Origin: Maratus speciosus
Taxonomy: Eukaryota; Arthropoda; Arachnida; Araneae; Salticidae
Assembly (NCBI GenBank): GCA_963932465.1
Contig: OZ010792.1
Coordinates: forward strand, 189,375,556 to 189,439,555
Length of the DNA stretch: 64,000 bases
Direction of reading: 5' to 3'
In this document: positions 22,855 to 34,404 of the stretch, piece by piece
How the letters are laid out: each line of letters begins with the position of its first letter
Numbering within the stretch: position 1 is the stretch's first letter
The notes under the pieces: generated by a model
Seen by the model: the letters and a program-made list of their open reading frames with translations, nothing else
What the model was told of the DNA's origin: nothing
Databases searched by the model: none
Made by a program: the position numbers and the translations under genes

Positions 22855-23040
22855 CACCGCTTTTTAATTTCTGCTCGATTTTTCTTCCAGTCACCAACTG
22901 TACTTTTAACAACTCCTAACTCCGAAGTAATAGCTGTTGCCGTTACCCTAGACTGCAGTCGATTTTTAGCTCATAGTTTCTCCTTATAACCTTTTTTCGT
23001 TTATCACTCATTTCGTTAATCTTCAATAAATAAACACGAA
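22855..23040 (-). pseudogene. Tigger-type transposase N-terminus
   Basis: On the minus strand the frame starts MSDKRKKVIRRNYELKIDCS and continues past a stop with a LLKVQLVTGRKIEQKLKSG-like tail. This matches the first psq-type helix-turn-helix of Tigger/CENP-B-like transposases, which binds the TIR. The next part of the protein lies at 21010 and below, on the other side of the nested transposon. The start methionine and the KRK motif agree with family N-termini. At least two stops are present. Confidence 0.65.
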
Positions 23041-23361
23041 GCACACCAAAAGACTGCACGAACGTAACCAGACACCACAAAAGACTACATGAATGTAACC
23101 AGGAACAGTGGCAAACAACGTCTGCGCTTGTTAACATCAGAATCACAACTGACAAAACAGGCTATCAAGCCTTAACTCTACCCCCTGCCTTCTTGTCAAT
23201 CATTGTTTTCTATTGCATTCTGCAATCCCTTTTTGCTAATTTCTCTCGTGAGTCAGCACTTTTCTACAGACGGGAGCCTGCCTGTCTCGGTCGCTTGCAA
23301 CCTTCCCGATTTTTTTACTAGACCTGACAGTACTGAAGGCCGGATAGTGGGGAGTTAACTG

Positions 23362-24239
23362 CATTTACTTTCTAAAAAAAGCAAGGACTTATTTTTTGAG
23401 ATAATGAAGAAAAAGCAGCATTTCTTATATTTCTTTTTGTCTGAATCTTAAAGTTAACTAAAAGTTGAACTGATATTTGTAGGATTTCAATGTTTTATTA
23501 TTTTTTGTTGATGTTTTCATATATTGAATTCGTATTTAATTTACGTGATAATATGTACTTTTTGAAATATGTATATTATATTACTAATTCTTCCTTCGCG
23601 ATATTTCTTTTTTACATGCTACATTACAGGCATATTCACTAATTTCTTATTCTTTAATAATATCTATTATTAATCCTATTAAATTCGCCTTCAATTAATT
23701 ATTATCTTACTAAATTTACTTAAATATAAAGCTTTTGGTTTATTCCCAAATTATATCATCATTTCTGACCATTTCTATTATTTAGTATGAATTCGAATAT
23801 TTTTAAAAGAGCCATTTCTTTTTATACTTATTTTATTCCGAGAATCTTTCGCGCGCTGGGGTATTTTGTACTACAAAATGCATCCGCTCCAAATTGTCAG
23901 GACTCTTTTCGAAATCACTCCCATTGGACGCGACGTAGTCTTTATGCGTATCTTTAATCTCGCATTGGCTGGAGTGCGCACGACGTCATGATTTTGTGTT
24001 TATACGCCTTATGACAAAAAGCAGATGCATGGAACTTTTCATCAGAAATTGATCCATTATTCAACTGTTAAAAGCTTCCTGACTGGTAGTTTTCTTGGAC
24101 AATCGTTTTTATTCTAATTTTACTTTGTGATCATACGACGAAGTTATTTACCTCTTAGACCGAAACGTATCATGAAAATGTGGTGAATAGTTTTGATGTT
24201 TTTTTTAAATAAAAATATGAAGGTCTAATCTTCCTAATT
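23362..24239. other. Gene-free stretch
   Basis: AT-rich to about 23830. It is followed by a less AT-rich patch (23860-24010) with GACGT words and no reading frame of note. I see no promoter-gene arrangement to support a call. Confidence 0.4.
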
Positions 24240-24415
24240 ATTTCACAATGGAGAAACTTCCATATATTTCATTCCAAAGCAATATTGCCTATATCAATCA
24301 TTCCACGACTCGCACAAATGTCTACAACTCTACAGAAATTATTCCACAATGGAGATTCTTCCATAATATTCATTCCGCGACTCGCGTTAGTGTCTACAAT
24401 GCAGCATATATATAC
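24240..24415 (+). repeat. Short imperfect tandem duplication
   Basis: CACAATGGAGA..CTTCCATA..TTCATTCC and CG(A/C)GACTCGC..GTCTACAA blocks occur twice, about 100 bp apart. The second copy lacks an internal stretch of about 30 bp. The 113-residue frame at 24248-24589 runs through this duplication and is not supported as a gene. Confidence 0.6.
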
Positions 24416-24884
24416 TATTATATATATATATTAACCCTTTTTAGTGAAAAAAATACAATACAACATATGAATGCGAAAAAAACCATACTTATGGGCGTTC
24501 GAATGTTAAGAATCTTTCAAAACTATAGTGAATCAATTGAAAAGTACCTGTTAAAGTTTTATCATTTTAATCATGCACCAATATACTAAAAAATCTGAAG
24601 ATTCCATTTCCAATACTTTTAAAGGGAAGCAAATGTAGTAAAAACCCTTTTCATGCATTTATAATCATCGGATGAATATGTAACTTCGCTAAAATAGACT
24701 GTGGATGTCTAAATGAATCAGAGAAAAAAATTATAAACTTAATATTTTCGTCATTTTTCACAGAGTGAAGAGTAGAGAATCCTCCGCTAAATAATTTTAT
24801 TGAGTTACACGCAAAGGATGATTTATTCACTAACAATGAAATAGGATACGCAGAATAGAAAAGTATTGACGTTCATTCACTTCA

Positions 24885-25030
24885 TTAACTCTTAAGTGTC
24901 GAAAAATCACCGGTGTGGAAAAATGTCATTAAGGCCTCTAAAGAATTGGGATGCTGAAAGCTCATAAACAAATGGATCGTTAGGTTAATTTTATTCTTTC
25001 GTGGGACACCAGCTAAACATTGATTTATTT
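24885..25030 (+). repeat. Dispersed repeat, also at 28485-28625
   Basis: Shares CATTAACT, AATCA(C/T)CGG(T/C)GTGGAAAAA and TGTCATTA blocks, and a GTT(A/G)..TTAATTTTATT block, with 28485-28625. No coding content. Confidence 0.45.
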
Positions 25031-25150
25031 TTTCTTGCAAACTATTAGAAAAAAGGATTCCTTTATCAATTTTACCAGAAAAAAGAACATAAAATCACGC
25101 ATCAGGTATAGATCGGGAAACGCCTTTCAATCCTGTCATAATATTATTAA

Positions 25151-25403
25151 CACGTTAAGCGGTACGTCAGTCACCGGTGACGTGGCGAACTTTCCCTTTA
25201 GAACGCGTCATTCACCAATGACTGACTCTATAAAATATGATATAAAACTAAAAAAAATATATATATTGTTTTAAGTAATTACTGAAAATTTATTTAAAAT
25301 TTACTTACCTTTTTATTTATTACAGGATTATCCTTTCTTAAAAATTACTTAAAACATTGTAAATTTTTCAGCTTCAGTGTCAGTCACCGTGGCACTCAAC
25401 ATG
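25151..25403. mobile_element. piggyBac-type MITE, same family as 2144-2322
   Basis: Flanked by TTAA at 25147-25150 and 25404-25407. The left end CACGTTAAGCGGTACGTCAG and the right end (inverted CATGTTGAGTGCCACGG) match the family member at 2 kb. Both carry the palindrome CAGTCACCGGTGAC. The middle (25238-25370) is unrelated AT-rich sequence, so the copy was either expanded or the 2-kb copy is an internal deletion. Confidence 0.75.
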
Positions 25404-25930
25404 TTAAGAACTTTTCGTTTTAGCATTTTTCTATACAATGAAATGAGATTCAATGAAATGAGATACAAGGAAATGAGCAATTCAAAAAAGAGACAACTCA
25501 GTAAAAATACATTTTCAGCAATTATTGTTCATATCGGTATTGTGTGCGAATTTGTTTGGCAGTCTTATAAATAATCTAAAAAAGTTAAATCCACCACGTA
25601 ATACACTAAAACTTTGTTAATAAAAAAAAATAGCACTATAGTACATCCTTTAACCAAATTCTTTTGTGCGTTTTAAATTTCTTTATTCTTGTAGGATCAT
25701 AACACCATTAAAATGTATTGCAAACTGTTTTTCACCAAGGAGCGTAATATAATGGAATTATTTTTTGAGTCCCTGTAACTGAGCTATAAAATCAAATATC
25801 TGCGAATTTGTTTGGCAGTTAATCTGTACTCCTGATATAGTCTGTTCTAGTCTATTTTAGTGATGCATATCAAACTCACAAATCATCGTAATAACAATAA
25901 TCTTCACGACAAACGATTTTCCCTCTAGAC

Positions 25931-27450
25931 CAGTGGTTCCCAACGTGGGGCGTACGTCCTACCGGGGGCATTTGACTTTTTAGGAGGGGGGGGGCAGTTC
26001 CAAATTTCATACATATCTATTCGCTATCAGTTTCCTTTCCTTTTTTTGGATAAGATAAATGTTAGAGGCTAAAAATAAATAAAACAAGCAAAATTTAAAG
26101 AATCAGTTTTTTATTGAATCAAAAAAAAAAAAAAAAATTCCCTATCAAAAGTTTAAAATAGAGCCTGCACCAGAATAAAATTCCGAATGATCTTTTGAAA
26201 ATATTTTGATATGTTTTTTGAAATGTTAAAAATTTCTATTAATTTGCTGACTAATATTGTATTTCATAAGTTTTGTTACGCTTTCGACTGTTTTCTATAT
26301 GAGCTTTTCTATGTCTATTCGAAGTGCTACATGTCTCATGAAGAATTTTTTACACGTAATACAACTTAAATTTATACATAAATCTGATTTTTTAAAACAT
26401 ATTTAACTTAAATATTACATGAAATATCAAAACGAGGTTTTACAATCCTTATAAAATTTAGAAATCTTAAATATCTTTAGAAAAGGAAATGGGTAGAGAG
26501 TAAATATCTATGAACCTACCGCAGGCATCCTACATAGCAGACAAATTTACACGATGACATATACATTTTAAATTTAAAGAATCGGATAATACACGAAAGA
26601 CAACTGAGGCGTTGGCAGAGTGGGCCAATCTTGCTAACTGCGGTTTCAAGAAAAATGCGTTCGAAAATTTGGAACAAATTTTTGGCAAACTCTTTTAAGC
26701 CAGTTTTTAAAGTAGCCAGAGTACACAACACTTTTTCAGGAAGCATATGTTGATTATGTTCACAGTTCCAGAATGGCCAAGTCTCTTGATTCACTTTTGC
26801 TTTGCAGCTTAATATACAAGACAAAATGTACAATCTATTAGACTGGCTATATCAGTTGAATAGTTTCGAAATTATTAAAATTCATTATGCAGGCAGTAGA
26901 CATCATGTATACAACGCTTTGGCAGTTCAAATTCATTTTTCACAAAAAAATTGGGATAGTCCACTCTGGTTCTCAATGCCTCAGTTAACGATATTGGGAA
27001 AGTGCAAACAGAGAAAATGTGTTATGATGGGGAATCATGGCTTCCTAAAATTGATAAGGATGAGGAACTTGAAAAGCTTCTTATGTAATTTGTTACCCAA
27101 AGAAAGAAAATTTAGTGTCAAAAGCTTTACACCAACTTTTAATAAGTTAAAAAAATGAATCATAAAAAATGTGGATGTTATCAATTTTAATGTTAAATGT
27201 AAGCCTCTCTTCAAGGTATCTTGTGAAGATTAAAATGCAGATCGTGGAACACATTATGGGAAGTTTAAAAGGTACAACTAAACTATTTTTTGCAGAAAGG
27301 CAAAGATATATAAAATCATACAGCTCAAATATAGAGCTTGTACTAGCACAAGCACAACGCCAAATCGTGTATGCATTAATTACTTCATGTGAAATCCATT
27401 TATAAAGAAATAAAGGTCACATATTTGCCATCAGGTGATTAAATATCAGT
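25931..27450 (+). mobile_element. hAT-like element, right end missing
   Basis: Starts CAGTGGTTCCCAACGTGGGG followed by a CGTACG palindrome, a typical hAT terminal sequence. The body matches, in reverse orientation, the larger element at 41828-46803. Shared blocks include GATGCCTGC, ATAGATATTTACT and CCATTTCCTTTTC, and in the part near 27160-27240 ATCAATTTTAA. No matching right terminus was found, so it is truncated. It holds a G-run (25984) and a poly(A) tract (26127-26140). Confidence 0.65.
26800..27420 (+). pseudogene. Remnant coding region of the hAT-like element
   Basis: Open stretches at 26802-27158 and 27169-27405 correspond to minus-strand sequence at about 45600-46000 in the sister element. 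There the conserved words are INFNSECKSLFKMFC versus INFNVKCKPLFKVSC-like reading. Conservation between two copies of the element is the main reason to think the region was coding. The catalytic motifs of hAT transposases are not recognisable, so I name it only by position. Frames are broken and no start is supported. Confidence 0.35.
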
Positions 27451-29869
27451 GCAGGTTGATTTTGTGTAGTGAAAAAGCATATTTTTTTTTCAAAAAAAAA
27501 AAAAAAAAAAAGGAACGTTTTAAGTTATAGGATAATATTTGATGGAGTAACGTATCAGTGTTTATGCGTAGCTGTCTGCCCAAAATTAGATTCCAGCACC
27601 ACTTTTGCTCGTGCCTCCCCAAGTTACTCGCAAATATTGTTTTCCTTTATAAATCGATTTACTATTGTCAAAATACTAGTATATATACGAAATTATGTTG
27701 CATTTGTACCAATACATTCTTATAATAGAACTCTAAACACCTATGCTGTTGTAGTTATGGCCAGCTTGTGCATCTTTATTTAAAAACTGCGTAGTCGTCC
27801 TGAACAGGCAAGCAAGAGAAAAAATGCAAGTCACCACACCAAGGGCGAGACTAAGGCATAGCGTTGCTTTCAAAGATAAATATTGAGTCGTATTACATTT
27901 ATGTATTATAGTGGATCGAAGATGCGATATTTTTTACAATAATTAGAACATTTTGTAGTTAAAAACATATTTTTTAAAATACAACTGATATTTGAAATGT
28001 ATGTGGAATGTCACATGAATTATAAAAAAATAAAGAATTGGAAAAAAAATTCTGCAATATTTTCCCCCTATAGTTAGAATATATGAGATAAATAATTTTG
28101 TGTTCACGATAGTACAACTCTCATAAAATAAAGAAAAATAACTTTTCTTTTAATATATCTAATATATGTTTTATTATACGTAATGCATATATAATATATG
28201 TTTTATTATATATAATATATGTTATAATGTATTTTATATCAAACAAATACTGCTTTATCTTAAAATTTTTTACATGTTACGCAAAAAATATGCCTCATTA
28301 ACCAAATATTCTTTGAAAAATTCAACAGAAATTATTTTTCTTAGCTAGACAACAAAAATTTAAGTTTCTTCCGTAATTAAATAGCTTTATAGTTTTCTTC
28401 AGGAATATGAGTTATGCTGAAAAGTTATTTCTTCAATGACAATAAGTAAGATGCGATAAAAAAAAAACTCTTAACCTTCTTTCACCTCATTAACTGGAAA
28501 ATGTCAAACAATCATCGGCGTGGAAAAATATCATTAGCACGAAATTCAGATTCTAAATAATAGGAATACTGAAAACACTTAAAAAAATGTGTTGTTAACT
28601 TAATTTGATTTCTGCTAATATTAGCAAAAAATCATTTTTCTCTTTCGCTACGTGTTGAAGAAGTAGATTCGTCAATATAATTTCACTATTAAAAAACACT
28701 TGTCCAGAAAGTTGCAAACTTTTATCACTTTTTATTGTTATTATTACATTTATTATAAGCACAAATTATTTTTCTTTCGTTTGTTTATAAGGAGACTTAA
28801 GTATAATATTTAGTTTTATTTGCATTAACGGGTTGCTGTAATTTAATTTTTTAAAAGCATTTTTAATGAGTTGTAAATACATTTATTTTTATAAGTATGC
28901 AAAAGTATTTATATTTAATGTCCAGCGAAGCAAAATTTTAGTACCAAATCAAAATTCTAAAGAAAAAAAAATAGTTTAAAATTCATATTTTTTCTACAAT
29001 TAATTAAAAATATATATTTTTTCGAAATTTTTTTTGAATTAATCGAAGAAATTTTTAACAGAAAAAAAATTCTAGAAACTTCAAATGGGCGACTCTAAAA
29101 TTACCTTTCCTTTACTACTCGAACAAATTACATGCTATACGAAATTCTAAAGTAAAGTTTAACTAAATATTCAAATATGAATTCAAAATGAGGTGTTCGT
29201 ATTAAAATTTTCAGAGTTTGGTGTAATTACAGTATGAAGCCTTTAGCTTATATTTTAAACTTATATTAAAAGAAGCCATAATTTCTGTTTTCTTTTGTTG
29301 ACAATTTGTTGATTAAAGTGCACGTTCTCTTCTTTTTTTTGGGGGGGGGGGGGGCGGAAGGGAACTATTGTACATCCTATGGTCTACTATATCCCTATCC
29401 CTCAACTTCATTATATATTACTTTCTACAATTTTCCTTAGAATAATATAAGAAATAACCTATATTTACTCAGGGCTTAATTACAAACGTAAAAAGTACAA
29501 GAACTCTACTTTTCTTCAGTAATAAAAAACGTAGTTTATTCTCCAGAAATCGACACTCGCATATTTATATTTCCTGTATTATTTTAAAAATGTAAAGCAA
29601 TTTCGTCACCTGCAAAATAAATTTTCTAATGTATTTTGACTATATGAATAAGCATTTATATGTAACAAAATCTAATAATTGAACAAAGGAAATATAGTAA
29701 AATCCGAGGTGTGGAATTTTCAGAAAATCCTATTCGTCAAGGATTTCTTTGCATCAGATAGCAAAATACAACACACAGCGCTGTTCCGTTGGGTTCCGGA
29801 ATGCAGTACCCATGAGTTCCGGCAAATTCCGATCAATATTTAAATATTGGCTAAAATAAAACAAATTCA
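27451..29869. other. Gene-free AT-rich stretch
   Basis: Holds a poly(A) tract (27491-27510) and AT-rich near-palindromes (28150-28240, repeated AATATATGTTTTATTATA). It also holds the second copy of the 24.9-kb dispersed repeat (28485-28625) and a G-run (29340-29354). The frame at 27469-27783 is somewhat less AT-rich but shows no domain. Confidence 0.5.
29340..29354. repeat. poly(G) run
   Basis: About 14 consecutive G after a T-run. Long G-runs are frequent assembly or sequencing trouble spots. Confidence 0.9.
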
Positions 29870-30600
29870 GAACAATATTTAAATATTGGCTAAAATAAAA
29901 GAAGTACCGGAGCTGAGCTTCAGTGAGGTTTGGCGCAAAAGAAGGATTGGATTTACTACGAAACTTTCAACGATGTGAAATGACAGGTATTTTCCGTCCT
30001 TCAGATCTTCCTGGGAACAATTTTTTGTATCCTCCAGTAGGCATGGGGGATAATTCTGTTTGAAGTGACAATCTTCCTGAGGACATATTATTGGGGTGAT
30101 AAATATGTCATGTGGATTAATTTTCACAAACAGAATCGATTAAATATGTTTTCTGTTTAACTGTAATAAGAAAATGTCATCAATAAAGATATAATTAAGG
30201 ATTATATAATGATACTATTACTTCCCTTTTCTCTGCAGCATTGGAAATAACCATTTCGGGATCATTTTTCATTTAGGGATTTTTTCATTGGAAATAACCA
30301 TTTGTAACCATTTCGGGTGCCACCGATTGCCACCATGTTGATTGCTACCATTTTTGCCACTATTTTGGTACCGATTGTCAAGATTTTTGTCACCTGAGGA
30401 TGTCTTGGGGAGGTAAGTAAGAAATGTGGATTAATTTTCATAAACAATGTCAATTAAAATTAAAAATATGTTTTCTGTTTAACTGTACAGAGAAAATGGC
30501 GTTAATAAAGATATCATTAAGGAAGATATAATGATTCCATTATTTTTTGTTTCTCTGCAACAATCGAAGTAACCCAATTTGTACCATTTCGAAAAAAAAT
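29870..30600 (-). repeat. Tandem duplication of about 320 bp with exon-like 3' parts
   Basis: Two units are offset by about 315-325 bp. Shared words include GTGGATTAATTTTCA.AAAC, ATGTTTTCTGTTTAACTGTA, AATAAAGATAT.ATTAAGGA and TTTCTCTGCA. On the minus strand each unit has a CCTCAG acceptor-like end. After it the second unit reads DKNLDNRYQNSGKNGSNQHG then GNRWHPKW, an N/G-rich peptide. The first unit in its longest frame has a different C-rich peptide (EDCHFKQNYPPCLLEDTKNC). The frames are not conserved between units, which argues against both being functional exons. A short 47-bp AATATTTAAATATTGGCTAA duplication also lies at 29837-29900. Confidence 0.5.
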
Positions 30601-30639
30601 CCTTAAAATTTATTAAAATTAGAAACAAAATGTAACAAG

Positions 30640-31380
30640 AAAGAAAATCCATACGTCAAGTATATATTATGAAACCAGTTCCTACAATTCCAGAATACAG
30701 TAACGGAACTTCTCAGTTTAAAAATGTGACAGAGGATGTCTAAGTAAGTTTAGAAAATGTATAACTCACAAAAACAAACTCAGATTTCAGAAATTACCGA
30801 CCATAGCTAAAAAGGTACTCGATTTTTTTTTACATTCTTATACATAACCTACAGATCTATATATGCACGATATAGTGTGTAAAATTTAGCTTTATTACAA
30901 AACGGACAACACAGTTGAAAAATCACCTTTAGCAATGTGCTCCAATGGACATAAGAAATGTACTCGAATAATTTCACTCTGTCCTGTATATTATCTACAG
31001 ATTTTTATATATCTTCATATTGAACTAAAATTTAATTCAGGATAAAACCCCCGCTTAGCACAATTAAAAACGTACTTTTAGAAATTATCATCCATAGATT
31101 GCAATGTATACAGTTCCTTGCGTAGCCCTGTATATGAATTTATTTATATTCTACAAGTATTTCTTAGAATACTACATAATGCGCACCTGCAAAATGCATA
31201 ATTCAATTAAAAGACACCCTTAAACAATCCACCCTGATCCAGAATAATGCCTACGAATTATTTTGTGTAGCACTGTACATGATCTATTGAGTTTATACAA
31301 ACCCCGAAATATGTAAAAGGTTAGTTAAACTTAAAACAGCATAACACAACTGAAAACGCAATTTAAGCAATTATCGCTCG
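30640..31380 (+). repeat. Degenerate tandem or dispersed repeats
   Basis: Diverged units contain CTGTATAT, ATCTACAGAT, TTTATATT and AAACTTAAAA-type words, with spacing near 180-200 bp. The last part (31100-31390) aligns with 1925-2470, including the unoccupied TTAA site used by the MITE at 2 kb. Similar wording recurs at 38941-39400 and 25690-25770. No coding content. Confidence 0.45.
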
Positions 31381-32099
31381 GAGACTCGGAGACTACTGAC
31401 CAGGCCCCTACCTACCGGGGTTAAGCCACCTGAACGGGTTTGTAATTGCCTGGAAAGCAGAGCGATGCATTATGAGTACATACGCCAGATCGCCGCAGGC
31501 GGCGAACCACACCGCGGTGACCACATCAGCAAGCACCCGGGCCGACTATACTAAGCCAAGTTGATGAGTCTAGGTTGTTTATTGCACTTTGCAAAACTAT
31601 GATTGTTGCTGCACACCACGTACTTGCCATGCCATTTGGAAAAGGGCTGGATTATTTTTTATGCCTAAAAGGTGGTAAACTTCTTAGCTGTAGAAGATGG
31701 CAATTTTGAGGGAAAATTAAAATTAAAATGGCCGAAAAGCTAAGATTTACCGTTGTAGGGATAATTTTGGGCCGAATTGCAAGGTAGACGAATCGCTGCA
31801 GAGGGAGACGGGAATAAACCCGACATCGTTGCCTCGATCGTCATCCTATCTGCAGTGCCTACTGCTCGTTTGTGTTTACTTTGTTTTGCCGGTTCCTTAA
31901 CGTTATATCCTGTTGATTGGCACCTGCACATTGCTACTCAAGTTGATCTCGTAATTTAGAACCTTGATCAGATGACGCGACCTTCACCTGGCAAGCACCT
32001 CCAGAGGTATATTGGTAACTTGGAGGACTTTGCACCCACGACGGATTTTACATGCACCAGGCGCCATTAGCGTACATGACGGAATTTTAGCCGGCAGTT

Positions 32100-32165
32100 A
32101 GCCTGGGTCCTGTGACCAACGGCTACGAGTATAATGTTCTACCAGCTTGGCCACCGGTGCCCGAT
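32100..32165 (-). ncRNA. tRNA-like module inside retroposon copy 1
   Basis: On the minus strand, TGGCCAAGCTGGTAGAAC resembles a tRNA D-arm and polymerase III A-box. It is followed by an anticodon-like stretch and CCGTTGGTCACAGGACCC. The equivalent place in the other copy (53163-53250, minus) reads TGGCCCAGATGGCAGAGC. The T-arm B-box is weak in both, so this is tRNA-derived and not a functional tRNA. Confidence 0.4.
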
Positions 32166-32243
32166 CTAAATGGGATTGCATGGAATTTTTTAAGCCTAAT
32201 TGTTGATGCATACTTGTCAAATTAAAATGTTTTTTTTTTGAAT

Positions 32244-32258
32244 GGGGGGGGGGGGGGA
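32244..32258. repeat. poly(G) run
   Basis: An uninterrupted G-run inside retroposon copy 1, absent from copy 2. Confidence 0.9.
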
Positions 32259-32494
32259 TAGAGAAAACAAAGGATGGGGCTCCGCAGATAGACAAATTGC
32301 ACCATGTGTTAATTTTTTGGGGCCGAATTGTTAGGCAAACTTAACGTTGCAGACTACGCCTTCCTACCATACCCCACCGGGAAAGAACTGGCTCCGTGGT
32401 CTGTCCCATTGGAGCGGGTCTGGTAGCTCGTGCGGACAGAGTCCTATTGCACCTAATAAAGAGGCGAACTGAAGAAAAGAAAAAACCCCCAAAA

Positions 32495-32580
32495 AAACGG
32501 GGGGGGGAGAATGCTCCCCGAGTGGTCGGCCTGGCCGGCCGCCCGGGACGGCCTGGGGGGAAGCTGGAAGAAAATGGTTT
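32495..32580. other. Short GC-rich island
   Basis: A stretch rich in GGCC, CCCGGG and G-runs, far above the local base composition. It lies between the A-rich end of retroposon copy 1 and the AT-rich 3' part of the LINE. The minus-strand frame here (32341-32589) is P, G and R rich and looks like composition only. Confidence 0.5.
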
Positions 32581-32619
32581 GTTAGCCATGATACATTTAT
32601 TAATACAATTACTACATTA

Positions 32620-33529
32620 AATGAACTAAATTGTAATGCTTATTACTCTTACTACTTAATAATCAACTTACTTAATCTTAATACTTAATCAATTAAAAAT
32701 ATTAATACTATAACGTCATTCTAACTACTCTTACCCACTTAACTTGGTGCTTATAATGAGACTTAATATTTGACCTTGACACTTTCATTATGCGTTGGCT
32801 TTTTTGCTTTAAACTGCTAGTTGATTTTACCCATTGAGGAGAACTACGCTTAACTGTGATGTGCATCGTGGCACATAGAAAAAAAAACTCAACTGAGTAG
32901 CGCGCTTTGAATTTAAGTGGGATGGGGCCGCGATGCAGAGAAGCTGGAGAAACTAAATGCTAAAATTACAACTTTTAACTATTAACGCAAGACTTATAAC
33001 TAAGCTGTAACTTATCACCCTTTTAGCTGTTAATGTTCTCCCCATTATCTAGCCTAGTCCCTATTATAATTTAACTTAGTAACTATTATTTATTAACTGA
33101 TATTAATTAACTTATACTTAGCCTCTTGTGGTCTTCTGTCTTCTTCTTCCGCTCCTCAGGGCTCGTTGGCTTCTCGTATATATGTATATATATATATATA
33201 TTTTTTTTTTCTTTTTGCAGAACACTTATACATGGACGGACAATGTGGTGACGGAGGCTTTTTGATGCTTTTTGATTTGCCATTGTGCTTAGCTTGCTTG
33301 GCCGGGGGTGAAGTGCAATTCGTCTGTTGCGGGCCATGGCCAGCTGATACTGTGCGGCTACCGCTCACCACATATGGACATTAGACAAAACCTGCTTTTA
33401 TTATTTTTTTGTGGCGATAGGATGTCCTAGGCCTTTTTTTAAATATTAAACACATAATACATTAAACACAAATTACATCGCGCGTAACATTTAACACTTA
33501 TTAGTTGCGTTTTTATTCCAGGTGTGTTA
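32620..33529 (-). other. Probable 3' untranslated region of the LINE
   Basis: Lies downstream of the RNase H stop codon. It includes AT-rich TTAATA-type low-complexity blocks (32600-32760 and 32950-33120), a (TA)n/poly(T) tract (33180-33212) and a less AT-rich part (33220-33370). No domain is recognised in the short frames at 33107-33384. The true 3' end of the retrotransposon cannot be placed from one copy. Confidence 0.45.
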
Positions 33530-34297
33530 CTAACTGAGTGTTGTGATGTCCTCGCAATTTATTTGGAGCCATCTCATAACTGATCTTGCTTTTTGTTGTA
33601 CGTGTTTGTTGTTACCTACCTGTTTGTGCCAGAGTTTTTCATTTTCTGTTGTTATGTCTGCAAGGTGGAGTGATTTCGTGAGTGGACATTCTAGCATATA
33701 ATGTTTTGGCGTACCTTCTGAGCCACATTCGCGGTATGGGTTTTCCGCTTTGTTGAATCTGTGTAGGTACTCAGGGAATGCACCATGTGCTGTGTGGATT
33801 TGTGAAAGTAGAAAGTCACTTATTAATCTGTTGGTGTTTACTAATGGAAAGTATTTGTGTGTTTCTCTGCCTTTAGTGCCATAGTCCCACTCGAACTGCC
33901 ATTGTTTTATCGTGAGTTCTTTTAGTGTTCTTTTAAGTTTTGATATTGGTTTGGTTATATTATGTTTGCTTTTCCTATCTGCGTTTATTGCTGCGCTTTT
34001 GGCTAGTGCATCGGCCTCCTCGTTGCCTAGGATACCGACGTGCGCCTTGATCCAACTGATTTTGAAGTTTCCTTGTGAATGTCTTATTAGGTTTTGTATT
34101 GTGTCTACAGTTTTGTTTACATTGAATGGTTTGTTCAGTGATTCAATTGCTGATTTGCAGTCCGAGCGTATGCTGTATGCGTCTCCCGTTATATTGCCCC
34201 ATTCTGCTGCTTTTTGAATTGCCAGTAGTTTGGCCTGGAAAACACTATTATCTTTCCTAAGGGGCACTGACCATGTCGTTATTTTTTCCTTATTTTT
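33530..34297 (-). pseudogene. LINE RNase H domain (3' part) and C-terminal tail
   Basis: The minus-strand frame continues the RNase H fold that begins with HTDGSK at about 35645. It contains SVFQAKLLAIQKA, IRSDCKSAIESL and WIKAHVGILGNEEADALA. A terminal C/H motif (CGSEGTPKHYMLECP) is typical of the tail of R1/I-type elements. RNase H uses a D-E-D-D set; the glutamate normally found in QAELLAI is lysine here. It separates from its N-terminal part at 34298, where the TIR/173-bp-repeat element is inserted. The stop codon is at 33530. Confidence 0.8.
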
Positions 34298-34339
34298 AGG
34301 TGCGTTCGTAATTATATAAATACGTAGCACCTATAGTCG

Positions 34340-34386
34340 TCGTTCAGTCCGTCCGTCTGTCCGTCTGTCCGTCCGTCTGTCCGCAT
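34340..34386. repeat. (CCGT/CTGT)n microsatellite
   Basis: Alternating GTCCGTCC and GTCTGTCC units at the left edge of the 173-bp repeat element. Confidence 0.9.
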
Positions 34387-34404
34387 GTAACAGAGCAAAA
34401 ACTA

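Larger units (their letters stand above)
19796..23361 (-). mobile_element. pogo/Tigger element
   Basis: Terminal inverted repeats: left (T)AGTAAACTCCCGACTATCCGG at 19796, right the inverted (C)AGTTAACTCCCCACTATCCGG ending at 23361. These resemble pogo/Tigger termini. A decayed transposase is on the minus strand (helix-turn-helix near 23035-22860, DDE core at 20700-20272). The element is 3566 bp, longer than usual, because another transposon is inserted at 21026-22843. Confidence 0.8.
31381..32480 (+). mobile_element. Polyadenylated retroposon, copy 1
   Basis: Aligns with 52776-53586. Shared blocks include TGACCAGGCCCCTAC, TGAACGGGTTTG, GCACCTGCACATTGCT, TTGGAGGACTTTGCACCCA and TTACATGCACCAGGCGCC. 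Later shared blocks are TACCCCACCG, AACTGGCTCCGT and AATAAAGAGGCG. The end has an AATAAA signal and then an A-rich tail, typical of a retroposed RNA. A tRNA-like module (about 32101-32160, minus strand) lies in the middle. No protein; the frames at 31740-31959 and 32098-32295 lie within it. Confidence 0.55.

Noticed and set aside
24248..24589. 113-residue plus-strand frame
   Set aside because: It runs through a small tandem duplication and AT-rich sequence, with no domain and no splice context.
26516..26833. 105-residue minus-strand protein within the hAT-like element
   Set aside because: It is antisense to the stretch conserved between the two hAT copies and shows no hAT motif.
32341..32589. 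Proline/arginine-rich minus-strand frame
   Set aside because: It reflects the local GC-rich composition across a junction between two repeats and has no coding support.
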